Assembly (NCBI GenBank): GCA_003427395.1
Contig: BFEA01000013.1
Span: forward strand, 2,658,147 to 2,704,601
Direction of reading: 5' to 3'
Length of the DNA: 46,455 bases
Source: Chara braunii
Lineage: Eukaryota; Streptophyta; Charophyceae; Charales; Characeae
The translations under genes were made by a program, and so were the position numbers. Every line of letters begins with the position of its first letter. Position 1 is the first letter of the stretch. Below are positions 30,367 through 40,090 of the stretch, piece after piece. The notes below the pieces were generated by a model. It had not been told where the DNA came from and searched no databases. It saw only the letters and a program-made list of their open reading frames with translations.

Positions 30367-31610
30367 TGTGACTGTGTAAACGCATGCATTTAACGAACCC
30401 GATCAAGAAACAGTCTCGAAAGCAACTAGAAGAGAAGGTAGAACTCCTAGCCGGAGCGGCAATTCATTTGGACCGGAGAGCACTCAAAACAAAAAAATAA
30501 AAGATCAGAGAGATCTGATTCCTCTACACATCTGGTCCGACTATGTATGAGGTCCTCTCAAGCCTAGTCGGACTCAGCTCCGCGAAGACACAACAAATCA
30601 AATTCAAAGTGTACTACGTAATGCAAGAGAGAATTGAGTGGTGTCCAAGGTGCGAGTCAGGCGGTGGATCGTTCGGTAAAGTCTCTTAAAACTTCTCAGC
30701 TGAGATTTCCGAGCAGCGAGTGTCCTGGTCCGAAAGCATGAACTCTGAGTCCCAATCAATCTGAGTAAGGTAACTAACGTCAACAAATTTGAGTATGAGG
30801 CCCCTTCTTGTTTCGGCCTGGTCCCACTGAGTCCCAAATGGTCCCAGTGGAGTCAGAATTGGGTCCCAGCCAACAAGAGTTCCACAAAGACCTACTCTCT
30901 GCCCCTACCGAATTGAAAAACGAAATTTAGCCCCAGAAAGAGTCTACGGACTACAACCGTTCAGAATGAAATAAACAAAGCACTGTAGAAAAGATATAGC
31001 ATGGCACGCAAGATACTCCATTCGTTCACTCGTCAGGAGAGTAAGCAGTTCACACACCTCTCACAAGATCAAGACAAGGAGGATGGAAGAAGAACCCAAA
31101 ATACCCCAACAAGCAGTCAATTCCATGCACACACACATGGGCACCCTGGCGGCACGACACTTACCTGAGTGGCCGGGCTCTTGAGATGAAAGAAACTCAC
31201 CCCCCTCTCACATAGTCCTCCTGACCCAATTAGCATCCTCTACATTAGTGTCCTATCATCCAGGAGGGTCAACATCTACCCCAAATTACAACGTCGGATC
31301 CCCCGTCGATGTTGAAGATCAAAGTAGCAACTTGCAGTCCGTAGGTGCAGATATGGTTGCCACCCTCAAGCTCGCCTAACTTGAGGGGAACCCTAAAGTC
31401 ACTCCTCGTCTTCCTTGAAGTCCAGATTCAAGTTGTAGGTGCCCTTCACTATCGCCTCTCTCAAGTTGCATCACGAAGTCCCACCTTGTGTCTCGCCACC
31501 ACCAACATGCACTCAAGCTACCTGGCGGGGTATAATGTCGACCCTACGCGGCCCTGCCAGGTGGGAGCATCTTCCCTTTACCACTTTGCCCCACTTAACC
31601 CTAACTTCCG

Positions 31611-31651
31611 CCCTAACCCTAAGTGGTTAGCCCTTACCACTAGGGTTAGGG
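31611..31651. other. Telomere-motif hairpin near the D primer-binding site
   Basis: CCCTAACCCTAAGTGGT and ACCACTAGGGTTAGGG pair with one bulged base around an 8-nt loop. Both arms carry CCCTAA/TTAGGG repeats, and a further CCCTAA lies just left. The copy at 34028-34061 has a degenerate right arm (AGGGTCAAGG). Confidence 0.85.
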
Positions 31652-31691
31652 TTATGGCGGCAAAGTCGACTCTCGCCAACAAGTAGAATCC

Positions 31692-31704
31692 GCTCCAATA
31701 CCAA
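31692..31704 (-). promoter_or_regulatory. Element D primer-binding site
   Basis: On the minus strand this is TTGGTATTGGAGC, directly after the LTR terminus (GATCGTAACA). The duplicate at 34107-34121 reads TTGGTATCAGAGCGG, identical in its core to the plant initiator-Met PBS, so this copy has mutated. Confidence 0.85.
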
Positions 31705-33136
31705 TGTTACGATCCTGGCCAATTTCGAAGTATACATTCATCAGAAAATGCCGTCCAATTGCAAAAAGAATGAATGAACATGAGAGTACAGAGAGGGAAA
31801 GAAGAAGAAGAAGAAAATGTTATACTCCAGCATAGACCAATAACAAGGCTCTTCTTTTTCGCCAACCAATCTCCTCCTCCTTATCTCCTCCCCTCTTATT
31901 CAAACAAGAAGTAACAATAACAATGTTGAATGGCTGAACCAGAATCAATGTCCGAGTCCCACTTCTACTGCAGGCACAACATGAGGTCCACCATAGCCAT
32001 GGCCACCCTTCCTCTTCCTCTACATGCAGGTCGAGGTTATGGCGGAGCACTGAGGGCTCTACCCTCCTGTCCAAAGCAGACCCCCCAAAGCAGCTATGTC
32101 GTTGGCGCCTTGTGCAAAGGACAACGCAAAGCAGCTATGTCGCTGCTCACTAGGCCGCCATGCCTGTCTCTGCCCCGAGCTTCCTTGGTGCGGCACTAAC
32201 CCNTTGTGCAAAGGACAACGCAAAGCAGCTATGTCGCTGCTCACTAGGCCGCCATGCCTGTCTCTGCCCCGAGCTTCCTTGGTGCGGCACTAACCCAACG
32301 GGGGCCTTCCAGATGCAGCGCCTAACAAGGTGATGAAGATGGTGTCCACCATAACCAGGTAAGTACCTCGCCACTCTCCCCCTTGGTCCCCTTCTCCCTC
32401 CTCCTCCTACCGGCAGAGCTCCACCATAGCCAAGGTGGAAGCTCCCGGCTCCTTCCTCCCAGCAGCGCTGCAGTACCCAGTGCTCCCGCAGCGTGTCGCC
32501 AAACTTGCACACTGAAGAATGAGGCCGGGCTCTTCCCTCGACCTCTTGATATAGCGTCCTACTTGCCTCCTGGGCGGTGACTTCCAGGCCGCTCGGCCTC
32601 CCAAGCAACCGGTACCTCCTCCCTTTCGGAAGGAAACATCATTGCAGACTTTGATATTGCCAGTACAGGCTCTAGACTCAGACTGGATGTATTGGTACCG
32701 GCCTAGACCTAGCCCCTGCTATTGGGCCTCTAAAAGTGCCAACTTTGTCTTCTTCTGCTCGGCCTCGAGTACCCGGCAAATCTACTGCTACTGGGTGTGG
32801 TACTGGCCTACCTGCTACTTGAGTGTTTTCCCCCTGCTCTAAGCATCGCGGGCCCCTGGCTCCGCTACTTGAGTGTTTTCCCTGCTGAAACCCTCAATGC
32901 CACGACCACAAGTACGTACCGGCCCTACGGGCCTGCCAAACAAGCAATTACCCTTGTGGGTCACACACACACTCGTACCGACAAGCACTCAGACAAGCAC
33001 GCAGGTCAACAAGCTCGCACACACACTGACTTAGAAAACTCAGCAGAATGCGGGAATCTCAGCAAGGCATCCATTCCATCGGCAGAACCCCAGAAATCAG
33101 CAGTGTTCTCAGTTTGTGTTATGGCGGGTCATTACA
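31705..33136 (-). mobile_element. L1 LTR copy 2, 5' LTR of element D
   Basis: It runs TGTTACGATCC to GTCATTACA, with the PBS on its left and TAGG plus element F integrase on its right. It is about 95% identical by eye to copies 1 and 3. It includes a single N (32203) between two identical 93-bp blocks (32110-32202 and 32204-32296) that copy 3 has only once. The minus-strand TATA-like CTATATC lies near 32550. Confidence 0.9.
32110..32296. repeat. 93-bp exact duplication around one N
   Basis: Both blocks start TTGTGCAAAGG and end GGCACTAACCC, with one N between. Copy 3 of this LTR has a single block and copy 1 a 145-N gap at the same point, so a misassembly is the simplest reading. Confidence 0.95.
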
Positions 33137-33600
33137 TAGGGGATAAAGTCTGGGCTAAGTCTTCTGAACTGGGGCAGGAGCACGGTATCTCCCGCAAGCT
33201 CATGCCACAATACTTTGGGCCCTGGGAGGTTCTAGATATTGTCGGGGATGATCCTGATGGACCATCATACGTCATTCAGATCCCTGGTCACCTTCACACT
33301 TACCCTGTCTTTCATGCCTCCAAGCTCACACCTTTTGGAGAATCTGATCAGTTTCCCTCTCGTCGCCAATGCCGCCCCCAACCATGGACGAAGAGGTTGA
33401 CATCGACGACATTGTGGATCACAGGAAAATGCCAGTTCCAGGCAGGGGACGTCCTCCAAAACCGAATCTGCAGTATTGCGTTCGGTTCAGACATCACACT
33501 GATCCGAAGGAGGATAGATGGTTTACAAGGGACGAATTGATGCAGACCGCACTGCAGGTTGTCGCCCACTACGAGAAGTTGCTACAGAAAGGAAAGCGCC
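33137..33600 (+). pseudogene. Element F integrase C-terminus and chromodomain-like tail, copy 2
   Basis: HYIGDKVWAKSSELG, PQYFGPWEVLDIVGDD and VFHASKLTPF are followed, after a short deletion and frameshift, by DIDDIVDHRKMPVPGRGRPP, then PNLQYCVRFRHH and DRWFTRDELMQTAL. This is the most complete chromodomain-like tail of F. At about 33600 the pol sequence stops and the duplicated D leader begins. A 247-codon frame (32797-33540) joins antisense LTR to this module. Confidence 0.85.
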
Positions 33601-34106
33601 TGAGTGGCCGGGCTCTTGAGATGAGAGAAACTTACCCTCCTCTCACATAGTCCTCCTGACCCAATTAGCATCCTCAACACTAGTGTCCTATCATCTAGGA
33701 GGGTCAACATCTACCCCAACGTACAACGTCGGATCCCCCGTCGACGTTGAAGATCAAAGTAGCAACTTGCAGTCCGTAGGTGCAGATATGGCTGCCACCC
33801 TCAAGCTCGCCTAACTTGAGGGGAGCCCTAAAGTCACTCCTCGTCTTCCTTGAACTCCGGATTCAAGTTGTAGGTGCCCTTCATTGTCGCCTCTCTCAAG
33901 TTGCATCACGAAGTCCCACCTTGTGTCTTGCCACCACAAACATGCACTCAAGCTATCTGGCGGGCTGGCCCTGCCAGGTGGGAGCAGCTTCCCTTTACCA
34001 CGCTGCCTCACTTAACCCTAACTTCCGCCCTAACCCTAAGTGGTTAGCCCTTACCACTAGGGTCAAGGTTATGGCGGCAAAGTCAACTCTCGCCAGCAAG
34101 TAGAAT
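33601..34106 (-). mobile_element. Second copy of element D leader (PBS-proximal 500 bp)
   Basis: It matches 31164-31691 closely, including the telomere-motif hairpin in degenerate form, but lacks about 20 bases near 33965. Homology ends at CCTGAGTGG, at the donor-like site of the full leader. Confidence 0.85.
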
Positions 34107-34121
34107 CCGCTCTGATACCAA
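34107..34121 (-). promoter_or_regulatory. Primer-binding site of the third L1 LTR
   Basis: TTGGTATCAGAGCGG on the minus strand, abutting the LTR terminus. TGGTATCAGAGC is the standard plant initiator-Met PBS core. Confidence 0.9.
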
Positions 34122-35113
34122 TGTTACGATCGTGGCCAATTTCGAAGTATACATTCATCAGAAAGTACAATGTCGTCCAATTGCAAAAAGAAATGACTGA
34201 GCTTGAGAGGAGAGAGAGGGAAAGAAGAAGAAGAAGAAATACGAAAGCAGAAGAAGATGATGTGCTCCAGCATAGATCAATGACAAGGCTCTTCTTTTTC
34301 ACCAACCAATCTCCTCCTCCTTATCTCCTCCCCTCTTATTCAAACAAGAAGTAACAAGAATAATGTTGAATGGCCGAACCAGAATCAATGTCTGAATCCC
34401 ACTTCTACTGCAGGCACAACATGAGGGCCACCATAGCCATGGCCACCCTTCCTCTTCCTCTACATGCACGCCGAGACTATGGCGGAGCACTGAGGGCTCT
34501 ACCCTCCTGTCCGAAGGACAACCCAAAGCAGCTATGTCGCTGCCTCCTTGTGCAAAGGACAACGCAAAGCAGCTATGCCGCTGCTCACTAAACCGCCATG
34601 CCTGTCTCTGCCCCGAGCTTCCTTGGTGCGGCACTACCCGAACGGGGGCCTTCCAAATGCAGCGCCTAACAAGGTGATGAAGATGGTGTCCACCATAGCC
34701 AGGTAAGTACCTCGCCACTCTCCTCCTTGGTCCCCTTCTCCCTCCTCCTCCTACCGATAGAGCTCCACCATAGCCAAGGTGGAAGTTGCCGGCTCCTTCC
34801 TCGCAGCAGCGCTGTAGTACCCAGCGCTACTCCAGCCAGCGCTCCAGCAGCGTGTCGCCAAACTTGCACAGTGAAGAATGAGGCCGGGCTCTTCCCTCGG
34901 CCTCTTCATATAGCGGCCTACTTGCCTCCTGGGCGGTGACTTCCAGGCTGCTCGGCCTCTCAAGCAACCGGTACCTCCTCCATTTCGGAGGGAAACATCA
35001 TTGCAGACTCTGATATTGCCCGTACAGGCTCTAGGCACAGACTAGACCTAGTGTTACATGTTGCGCCTGCACACAAGGGCCATTTTCCAGGCCATGCGTC
35101 CCTCAGGCTGAAA

Positions 35114-35297
35114 GCCTGAAAACCAGGGCCTACAGGCCCCATGGCTGTTTCAGCCTGCCAGCCTGAAAACCGGCGCCTACAGGCCCCATGTCTGTTTCAG
35201 CCTGACAGTCTAAAAACCAGGGCCTACAGGCCCCGTATCTGTTTCAGCCTGACACCCTGAAAACTAGGGCCTACAGGCCCCGTTTCGTTTCAGGCTG
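35114..35297. repeat. 47-bp minisatellite, four units, in solo LTR U3
   Basis: Units start at 35114, 35161, 35208 and 35255 and share CTACAGGCCCC and TTTCAGCCTG. They differ by a few substitutions each; the last is slightly short. Confidence 0.9.
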
Positions 35298-35299
35298 TT

Positions 35300-35434
35300 A
35301 GGCTTTAGCCAGAAGTTACCTGGAAACTTCCTTGAAGCTTCCTCAGGCTTTAGCCAGAAGCTACATGGAAACTTCCCGGAAGCTTCCTCAGGCTTTAGCC
35401 AGAAGCTACCTGGAAACTTTCCGGAAGCTTCCTC
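35300..35434. repeat. 45-bp minisatellite, three units, in solo LTR U3
   Basis: Units at 35300, 35345 and 35390 each begin AGGCTTTAGCCAGAAG and end GAAGCTTCCTC. They immediately follow the 47-bp array and lie upstream of the TATA-like box. Confidence 0.92.
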
Positions 35435-35826
35435 GGGGCCTAGCACGTTTGGGCATTGGCAAGAGCAGCCTCCTCGACGGGCCAGCACTATATAAGACTG
35501 GCCCGCCCTACAGGCAGCAGCACTGTGGAGGAGTGCTGGCAGTAGTCTTCAGCGCTGGGCGCTTGTAGCGTTAGCGGTAGTCGTCAGCGCTGGGCGCCAT
35601 AGCTAGAGTAGCACTAGAGAAAGAGAAAGATTGGGCGGAGGCCAGGGATACTTACCTGCAGCGCCGTTGCTCCAGCTTCATCTCCGAGGTACCTGCAGCA
35701 CAGCGCCATCTTCACAGGTTAGTACCTGGCATACAAGAGAGAGAGAGAGTTCTTCTTCTTCCTCTTCTCAATCCACCATCTCCCTCTCACCCTCTCTATA
35801 TCTGGCTTCACTGCATCACCAGACTA

Positions 35827-35859
<33 letters not shown>

Positions 35860-36762
35860 TGACATGTGGATCCAGACTCGACATTGGACTTCAGACATTT
35901 TGACGAGGGATTATTGGGGACTCGTAACGAGACTTGGTGTTGACGACTTTCCCATATCTCCCCTCCTCTTCGTCTGATCCCCTCCTCTTCCTCTGTGCAT
36001 GGCTGGACCTGGCGCCTCTTCCTGTTTATAGCTCCAGGCCTCTTCCAACCTGGTGATGAGCATGATGTATGTTTAGTCTGCATTGTGACATTGATTGGGC
36101 TAGTCACTAGCATTCTGGCATTCTGTTTTGCTATCTTGTGCTACGTGAATGAGGTCAGTCCCGGTCAGGTCAGGGTTTGTATCTAAGTCTTCCCTGCGCT
36201 ATTCAGCCTCATTTTGTATGTATAGGAATGCACATTGCTTGTTGAGATTCTACTTGCACTGCATTGTCCATTCAGTCCTTTTCATCACATTGCGGATCCT
36301 CGGTTCTTATGTACATCGCCCAACTGGGCATGTAACACCTAGCCACTGCTACTGGGCCTCTAAAAGTGCCAACTTTGTCTTCTTCTGCTCGGCCTCGAGT
36401 ACCCGGCACATCTACTGCTACTGGGTGCGGTACCGGCCTACTTGCTACTTGAGTGTTTTTCCGCTGCTCTAAGCACCGCGGGCCCATGGCTCCGCTACTT
36501 GAGTGTTTTCACTGCTGCAACCCTCAATGCCACGGCCACAAGTACCTGCCCTACGGGCCTGCCAAACAAGCAAGTACCCTTGCGGGTCACACACACACTC
36601 ATACCGACAAGCACTCAGACAGGCACGCACGTCAACGAGCACGCACACACACAAACTAGGAAAACTCAGCAGAATGCGGGAATCTGAGCAAGGCATCCAT
36701 TCCATCGGCAGAACTCCAGAAATCAGCAGTGTTCTCAGTCTGTGTTATGGCGGGTCATTACA

Positions 36763-37242
36763 TAGGGGACAAAGTCTGGGTCAAGTCTTTTGAACTAGGG
36801 CAGGAGCACAGTATCTCCTGCAAACTCATGCCACAGTATTTTGGCCCCTGGGAGGTTCTAGATATTGTCGGGGATGATCCTGATAGACCATCATACGTCA
36901 TTCAGATCCCTGGTCACCTTCACACTTACCCTCTGTTTCACGCCTCCAAGCTCGCACCTCTTGGAGAAGCTGATCAGTTTCCCTCTCGTCGCTCAATGTT
37001 GCCCCCAACCATGGACGGAGAGGTCGACATCGACGACATTGTGGATCACAGGAAAATGCCAGTTCCAAGATTGACAGGCAGCGGACGTCCTCCAAACCGA
37101 ATCTGCAGTATCACGTTCGGTTCAGAAATCACACTTATCCGAAGGAGGATAGATGGTTTACAAGGGAGGAACTGATGCAGACCGCACCACAGGTTGTTAC
37201 CCACTACAAGAAGTTGCTACAGAAAGGAAAGCGCCAGATTGA
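36763..37242 (+). pseudogene. Element F integrase C-terminus and pol end, copy 3
   Basis: GDKVWVKSFELGQEH, YFGPWEVLDIVGDD, VDIDDIVDHRKMPVP and, after a one-base deletion in an A run near 37093, the chromodomain-like remainder. The natural pol end follows (KGKRQIE then a stop near 37242), which copies 1 and 2 have lost. Confidence 0.85.
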
Positions 37243-37267
37243 ATAAACTTCTCAGAAAACTAGCGGA

Positions 37268-37282
37268 GTATGGAGGAGGGAA
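37268..37282 (+). promoter_or_regulatory. Polypurine tract of element F
   Basis: GGAGGAGGGAA-type purines lie 30 or so bases after the F pol stop and directly before TGTGAGGC, which is a plausible LTR terminus. Confidence 0.55.
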
Positions 37283-37779
37283 TGTGAGGCACAATGCCTC
37301 TGTAACGAGCGTGAGGCTGAGGGTGAGCCGAGGGAGCGGAGAGAGAGGGAGAGAGTGAGAGCACACACACACACTCACTCACTCGAAACGACTGACTCGG
37401 ACTGAGGATCGGACGCAGACACAGTGGCAAGTCACAAAGTCGAAGTCTTGGATTCCGAATGCCGAAACAGCAAGTCACACTGAGTACGAGTACAGCAGCC
37501 GAGAACTGGTACGAGCTCGTCCCCGTACCGTACGGGGAGCCGGTATAAGTACCACCGGTGACACGTACGGTACTAGGGGCATTTCTGCAAAGGCCCCGAG
37601 GGCAGAACTGAAAAATGCAGTATTTGAAAGTGGCGCCCGAATTGCAGCATGGCGCCAGTTGTCCAAAATCCTACGGTACCAAAGGAGGGGTTTGGAAAAA
37701 GGGTGCCAGGCCGAAAACGGGATGCAGCTGAAACAGCAAAAGATAGACCAGGGATCGAGCCCTAGCGGAGTCCGTAATA
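37283..37779 (+). mobile_element. Probable 3' LTR start of element F
   Basis: It starts TGTGAGGCACAATGCC after the PPT. It includes a GA/CA-rich stretch, a palindrome-rich segment with TATAAGTA near 37544, and no coding region. Its 3' end is not defined; the LB LTR takes over at about 37780. There is no second copy in the window to compare. Confidence 0.45.
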
Positions 37780-38551
37780 GCCTCGGTAAGCCCTCCTTGG
37801 CCCTGTTGGCCACAATGACGACCGCCCTAAGTGAAGGCAGGCCTGACCAGGGCCCAGAGGCCTAGTTTTGGCTACCACGCAACATGGACCGAGCACAGGC
37901 TGTAGGCAGTTGGACACGAGCAACCACCACATGCCCTGGGCCTGATTTGTTCGGATTGGGGCTCAGGCTCTTAGGGCCTATTGGAAGCTTCTGGGCAAGG
38001 GCCCAGCACAGCCAGGTCGCACGCAGCAGGCCGACGACTTTCATTTAGGAAAGTGGGCAGCGGGAGCGCTGTTGTGCTATTTGCTGGCCAGCGCCCACGC
38101 GCTCACGGGCGAGCAGGCAGCCATAGCCAAGCTGTGCTGCACTATGGTGGATGGGGCGCATGGTGGTCCTGGGGTGCATGTGGCATCTGTGAGTGGGGGA
38201 TCGAGGTTGTGAGTGATACGAGAAACATACCTGGTGCTTGAGGCGAACGACATTGGCGGAGATCTGCTCGTACTTAAGGGAGCTGCGACATCACCAGCGG
38301 CATTGTAGATAGGCTAGATAGGATCTTCCGTTTGTAGTCTGGACGCTGAGCGCCAGATAGGAACTCGACATTGGTTCTTTGTTGATGATGATGAGACTAC
38401 TCCAACATTGTCACTTGTGAGCTTCTGCAGTGCTCTTATTTGGTGGAACTTGAGTTGCAATTCTGCTTTTGGCTCGAGGAAACGACTATCTGGTTTCATG
38501 TGTATGATGCTGCTTGGTTTTTGGAATTCGCAATCCCTCATTTTCCTTGCA
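37780..38551 (+). mobile_element. LB-type LTR, plus strand, no PBS
   Basis: It matches the reverse complement of the element B LTR (13438-14190) and ends CATTTTCCTTGCA. The next bases (GTGAGGTC) are not a PBS, so it is a solo or truncated LTR. The left edge is approximate. Confidence 0.75.
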
Positions 38552-38688
38552 GTGAGGTCAAAATTTGCGATTTTGGGGACTAATTAGTGTGACCTAATCA
38601 ATCAATCAATCAATCAATTAATCAACTGGTCCTTGCACACGTGTCAGATCAGGTTGTCCTGATTCCCGTGCGGGGCTCCGATACCAAC
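38552..38688 (-). other. Leader scrap and PBS of a minus-strand LC-type element
   Basis: On the minus strand, GTTGGTATCGGAGCCCC (38672-38688) directly follows the LTR terminus. The rest is non-coding and includes a short AATC repeat (about 38598-38626). The interior of the element beyond 38552 has been lost. Confidence 0.65.
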
Positions 38689-39151
38689 TGATACATGCCC
38701 AATTGGGCAATGTCTATAGAGCCAAGGATCCGCAATGTGATGAAAAGGACTGAATGGACAATGGAATGTCAGTGGAACATCAACAGGCAATGCAAATCCT
38801 AATACATACAAAATGGCACATAGTAGCGCAGCGGAAGACTCGAAGATAAGTCCTGATCTGATCGGGACTCACGCGACATCCCATCATACACCACACATGT
38901 GAGAGGAGGAGGAGGAGGGACCACACACATAGAAGAAAAGTCCCTCCTTTGTACACGCACATGGGGAGATGTCACAGACGAGAGATGGGGGGAGAGGAGA
39001 GACGAAGATGGACGTGAGGGAGAAGACCAAGATCTTAATAGCGAAGTCCAAAAATAGTCCCTTGCCGATGTCCAATCAATGTCTGCCTCAAAAATGTCGG
39101 ATCAGATCCTGGGCACTCTGCCCACGGTAACCCCCGCCTGTATCATCTGCC

Positions 39152-39155
<4 letters not shown>

Positions 39156-39222
<67 letters not shown>
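39156..39222. repeat. (CT)n microsatellite in the LC-type LTR
   Basis: 67 bases of pure CT, at the LTR position where the element C copy has only about 22 bases of GA. Confidence 0.97.
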
Positions 39223-39225
<3 letters not shown>

Positions 39226-39638
39226 TCTGAAGAAAAAGAAGAAGAAGATAGGAAGGAGGAGGGAGGAGGAGGAGGAAGGAGGGAGAGGAGAGGGAGACCG
39301 GTGAAGAAGAAGAAGATGTCGCCTTCCTCGCTGTCTCACCTGCAGGTGCTACTGCCGAGATGACCGCCGTCTTGTTGTCGTCGTGTGCAGGTCGTGGGCG
39401 CACAGGGAGTCCCAGCTATGGCGCCAGGTAAGTCCCTTCACGCAGGTATGGCCTCCGCCCCTCTGCCTTTCGGTGTTCAGCCTCCAACTCCACAGCGCAG
39501 CGCTAAAGCAACGCAGCGCTCAGCCAGCAGCGTGTCGCTCTAGAAGTGAGCTACTCGAACTATCCTACTCCAGCAGACAGCGCTCGAGCAGCGTGTCGCT
39601 CCAGAAGATAGCAGCGTGTCGCTCCAGCCTCAGCCAAC

Positions 39639-39734
39639 AGCTTGTCGCTCCAGCTCCACTCGAGCAGCTTGTCGCTCCAGCTCCACTCGAGCAGCTTGTC
39701 GCTCCAGCTCCACTCGAGCAGCTTGTCGCTCCAG
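39639..39734. repeat. 27-bp minisatellite, 3.5 units
   Basis: Units AGCTTGTCGCTCCAGCTCCA plus seven bases start at 39639, 39666 and 39693, with a 15-base partial at 39720. They are identical to each other, which suggests recent expansion. Confidence 0.95.
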
Positions 39735-40090
39735 AAGACAGCCCTCACCCAGCAGCATGTCGCTCCAGCCTCAGCCCAGCTATAAGTAGCGCTGGGCCTG
39801 CTGGGCACGCCTCAGGTTGTGGCCTCAACAGTATACTTGATTTGGGCCCCTAGCGGGTATTTAGACCACGCTGCTGATGCAGCGAGGCGCCAAAACGCGC
39901 GTGGCCTGAAAGTGGCCTCGTCCCTGTGTACCTCACCCAAAGGCGTCGCCTTGGGACCTGCAGTCTGATATGACTTCTGGACCTGCAGTCCGAAACGACG
40001 TCCGAACGGACAACTGCTGGTACCTGCGGCCAAAAGGGCCGCCGTGGGCCTCCAGGGTGCGTGTTGGATGGCGCGCGGCCTGGGGGCCCT

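Larger units (their letters stand above)
30201..31691 (-). other. Element D 5' leader, non-coding
   Basis: This 1.5-kb stretch between gag and PBS has no supported gene. It holds a (CT)n tract at 30306-30363 just upstream of gag, a donor-like CAGGTAAGT on the minus strand (31159-31167) and a telomere-motif hairpin (31611-31651). The part from 31164 to the PBS is duplicated at 33601-34106. Confidence 0.7.
35052..36337 (+). mobile_element. Solo LTR (LC-related) with 5-bp target duplication
   Basis: It begins TGTTACATG and ends CATGTAACA, a perfect 9-bp inverted terminal repeat, and is flanked by CCTAG on both sides (35047-35051 and 36338-36342). The 1286-bp LTR has a TATA-like TATATAAG near 35490, two U3 minisatellites, a GA tract near 35828-35852 and a 3' end matching LC. 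No internal region is present, so it is a solo LTR. L1 copies 1 and 2 show the unoccupied site. Confidence 0.95.
34122..36762 (-). mobile_element. L1 LTR copy 3, split by a nested solo LTR
   Basis: It begins TGTTACGATCG and ends GTCATTACA, followed by TAGG and F integrase as in copies 1 and 2. Without the nested insertion (35052-36337 plus one 5-bp duplication) it is about 1.35 kb. There is no N or duplication at the position where copies 1 and 2 have assembly problems. Confidence 0.9.
38689..40090 (-). mobile_element. LC-type LTR, minus strand, truncated at its 5' end
   Basis: It starts (plus strand) TGATACATGCCC next to a PBS, and matches the reverse complement of 20520-21619. It lacks the first 50 or so bases of the LTR; homology stops at GGGGGCCCT (40090). 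It carries a 67-base CT tract (39156-39222) and a 27-bp minisatellite (39639-39734) absent from the C copy. CAGGTAAGT occurs antisense at 39425-39433. Confidence 0.85.

Noticed and set aside
30201-30389. N-terminal extension of gag D with Arg-Glu repeat
   Set aside because: It is translation of the CT tract in the leader. The ATG at 30200 gives a normal gag start.
31600-31660. True telomere or interstitial telomere block
   Set aside because: There are only a few CCCTAA units, arranged as a hairpin in a duplicated retroelement leader, so it is not a telomeric tract.
38596-38626. AATC tetranucleotide run as a regulatory site
   Set aside because: It is a short simple repeat in a leader scrap with nothing else to support a function.
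39079-39363. Frame with long Leu-Ser repeat
   Set aside because: It is translation of the (CT)n microsatellite in the LC-type LTR.
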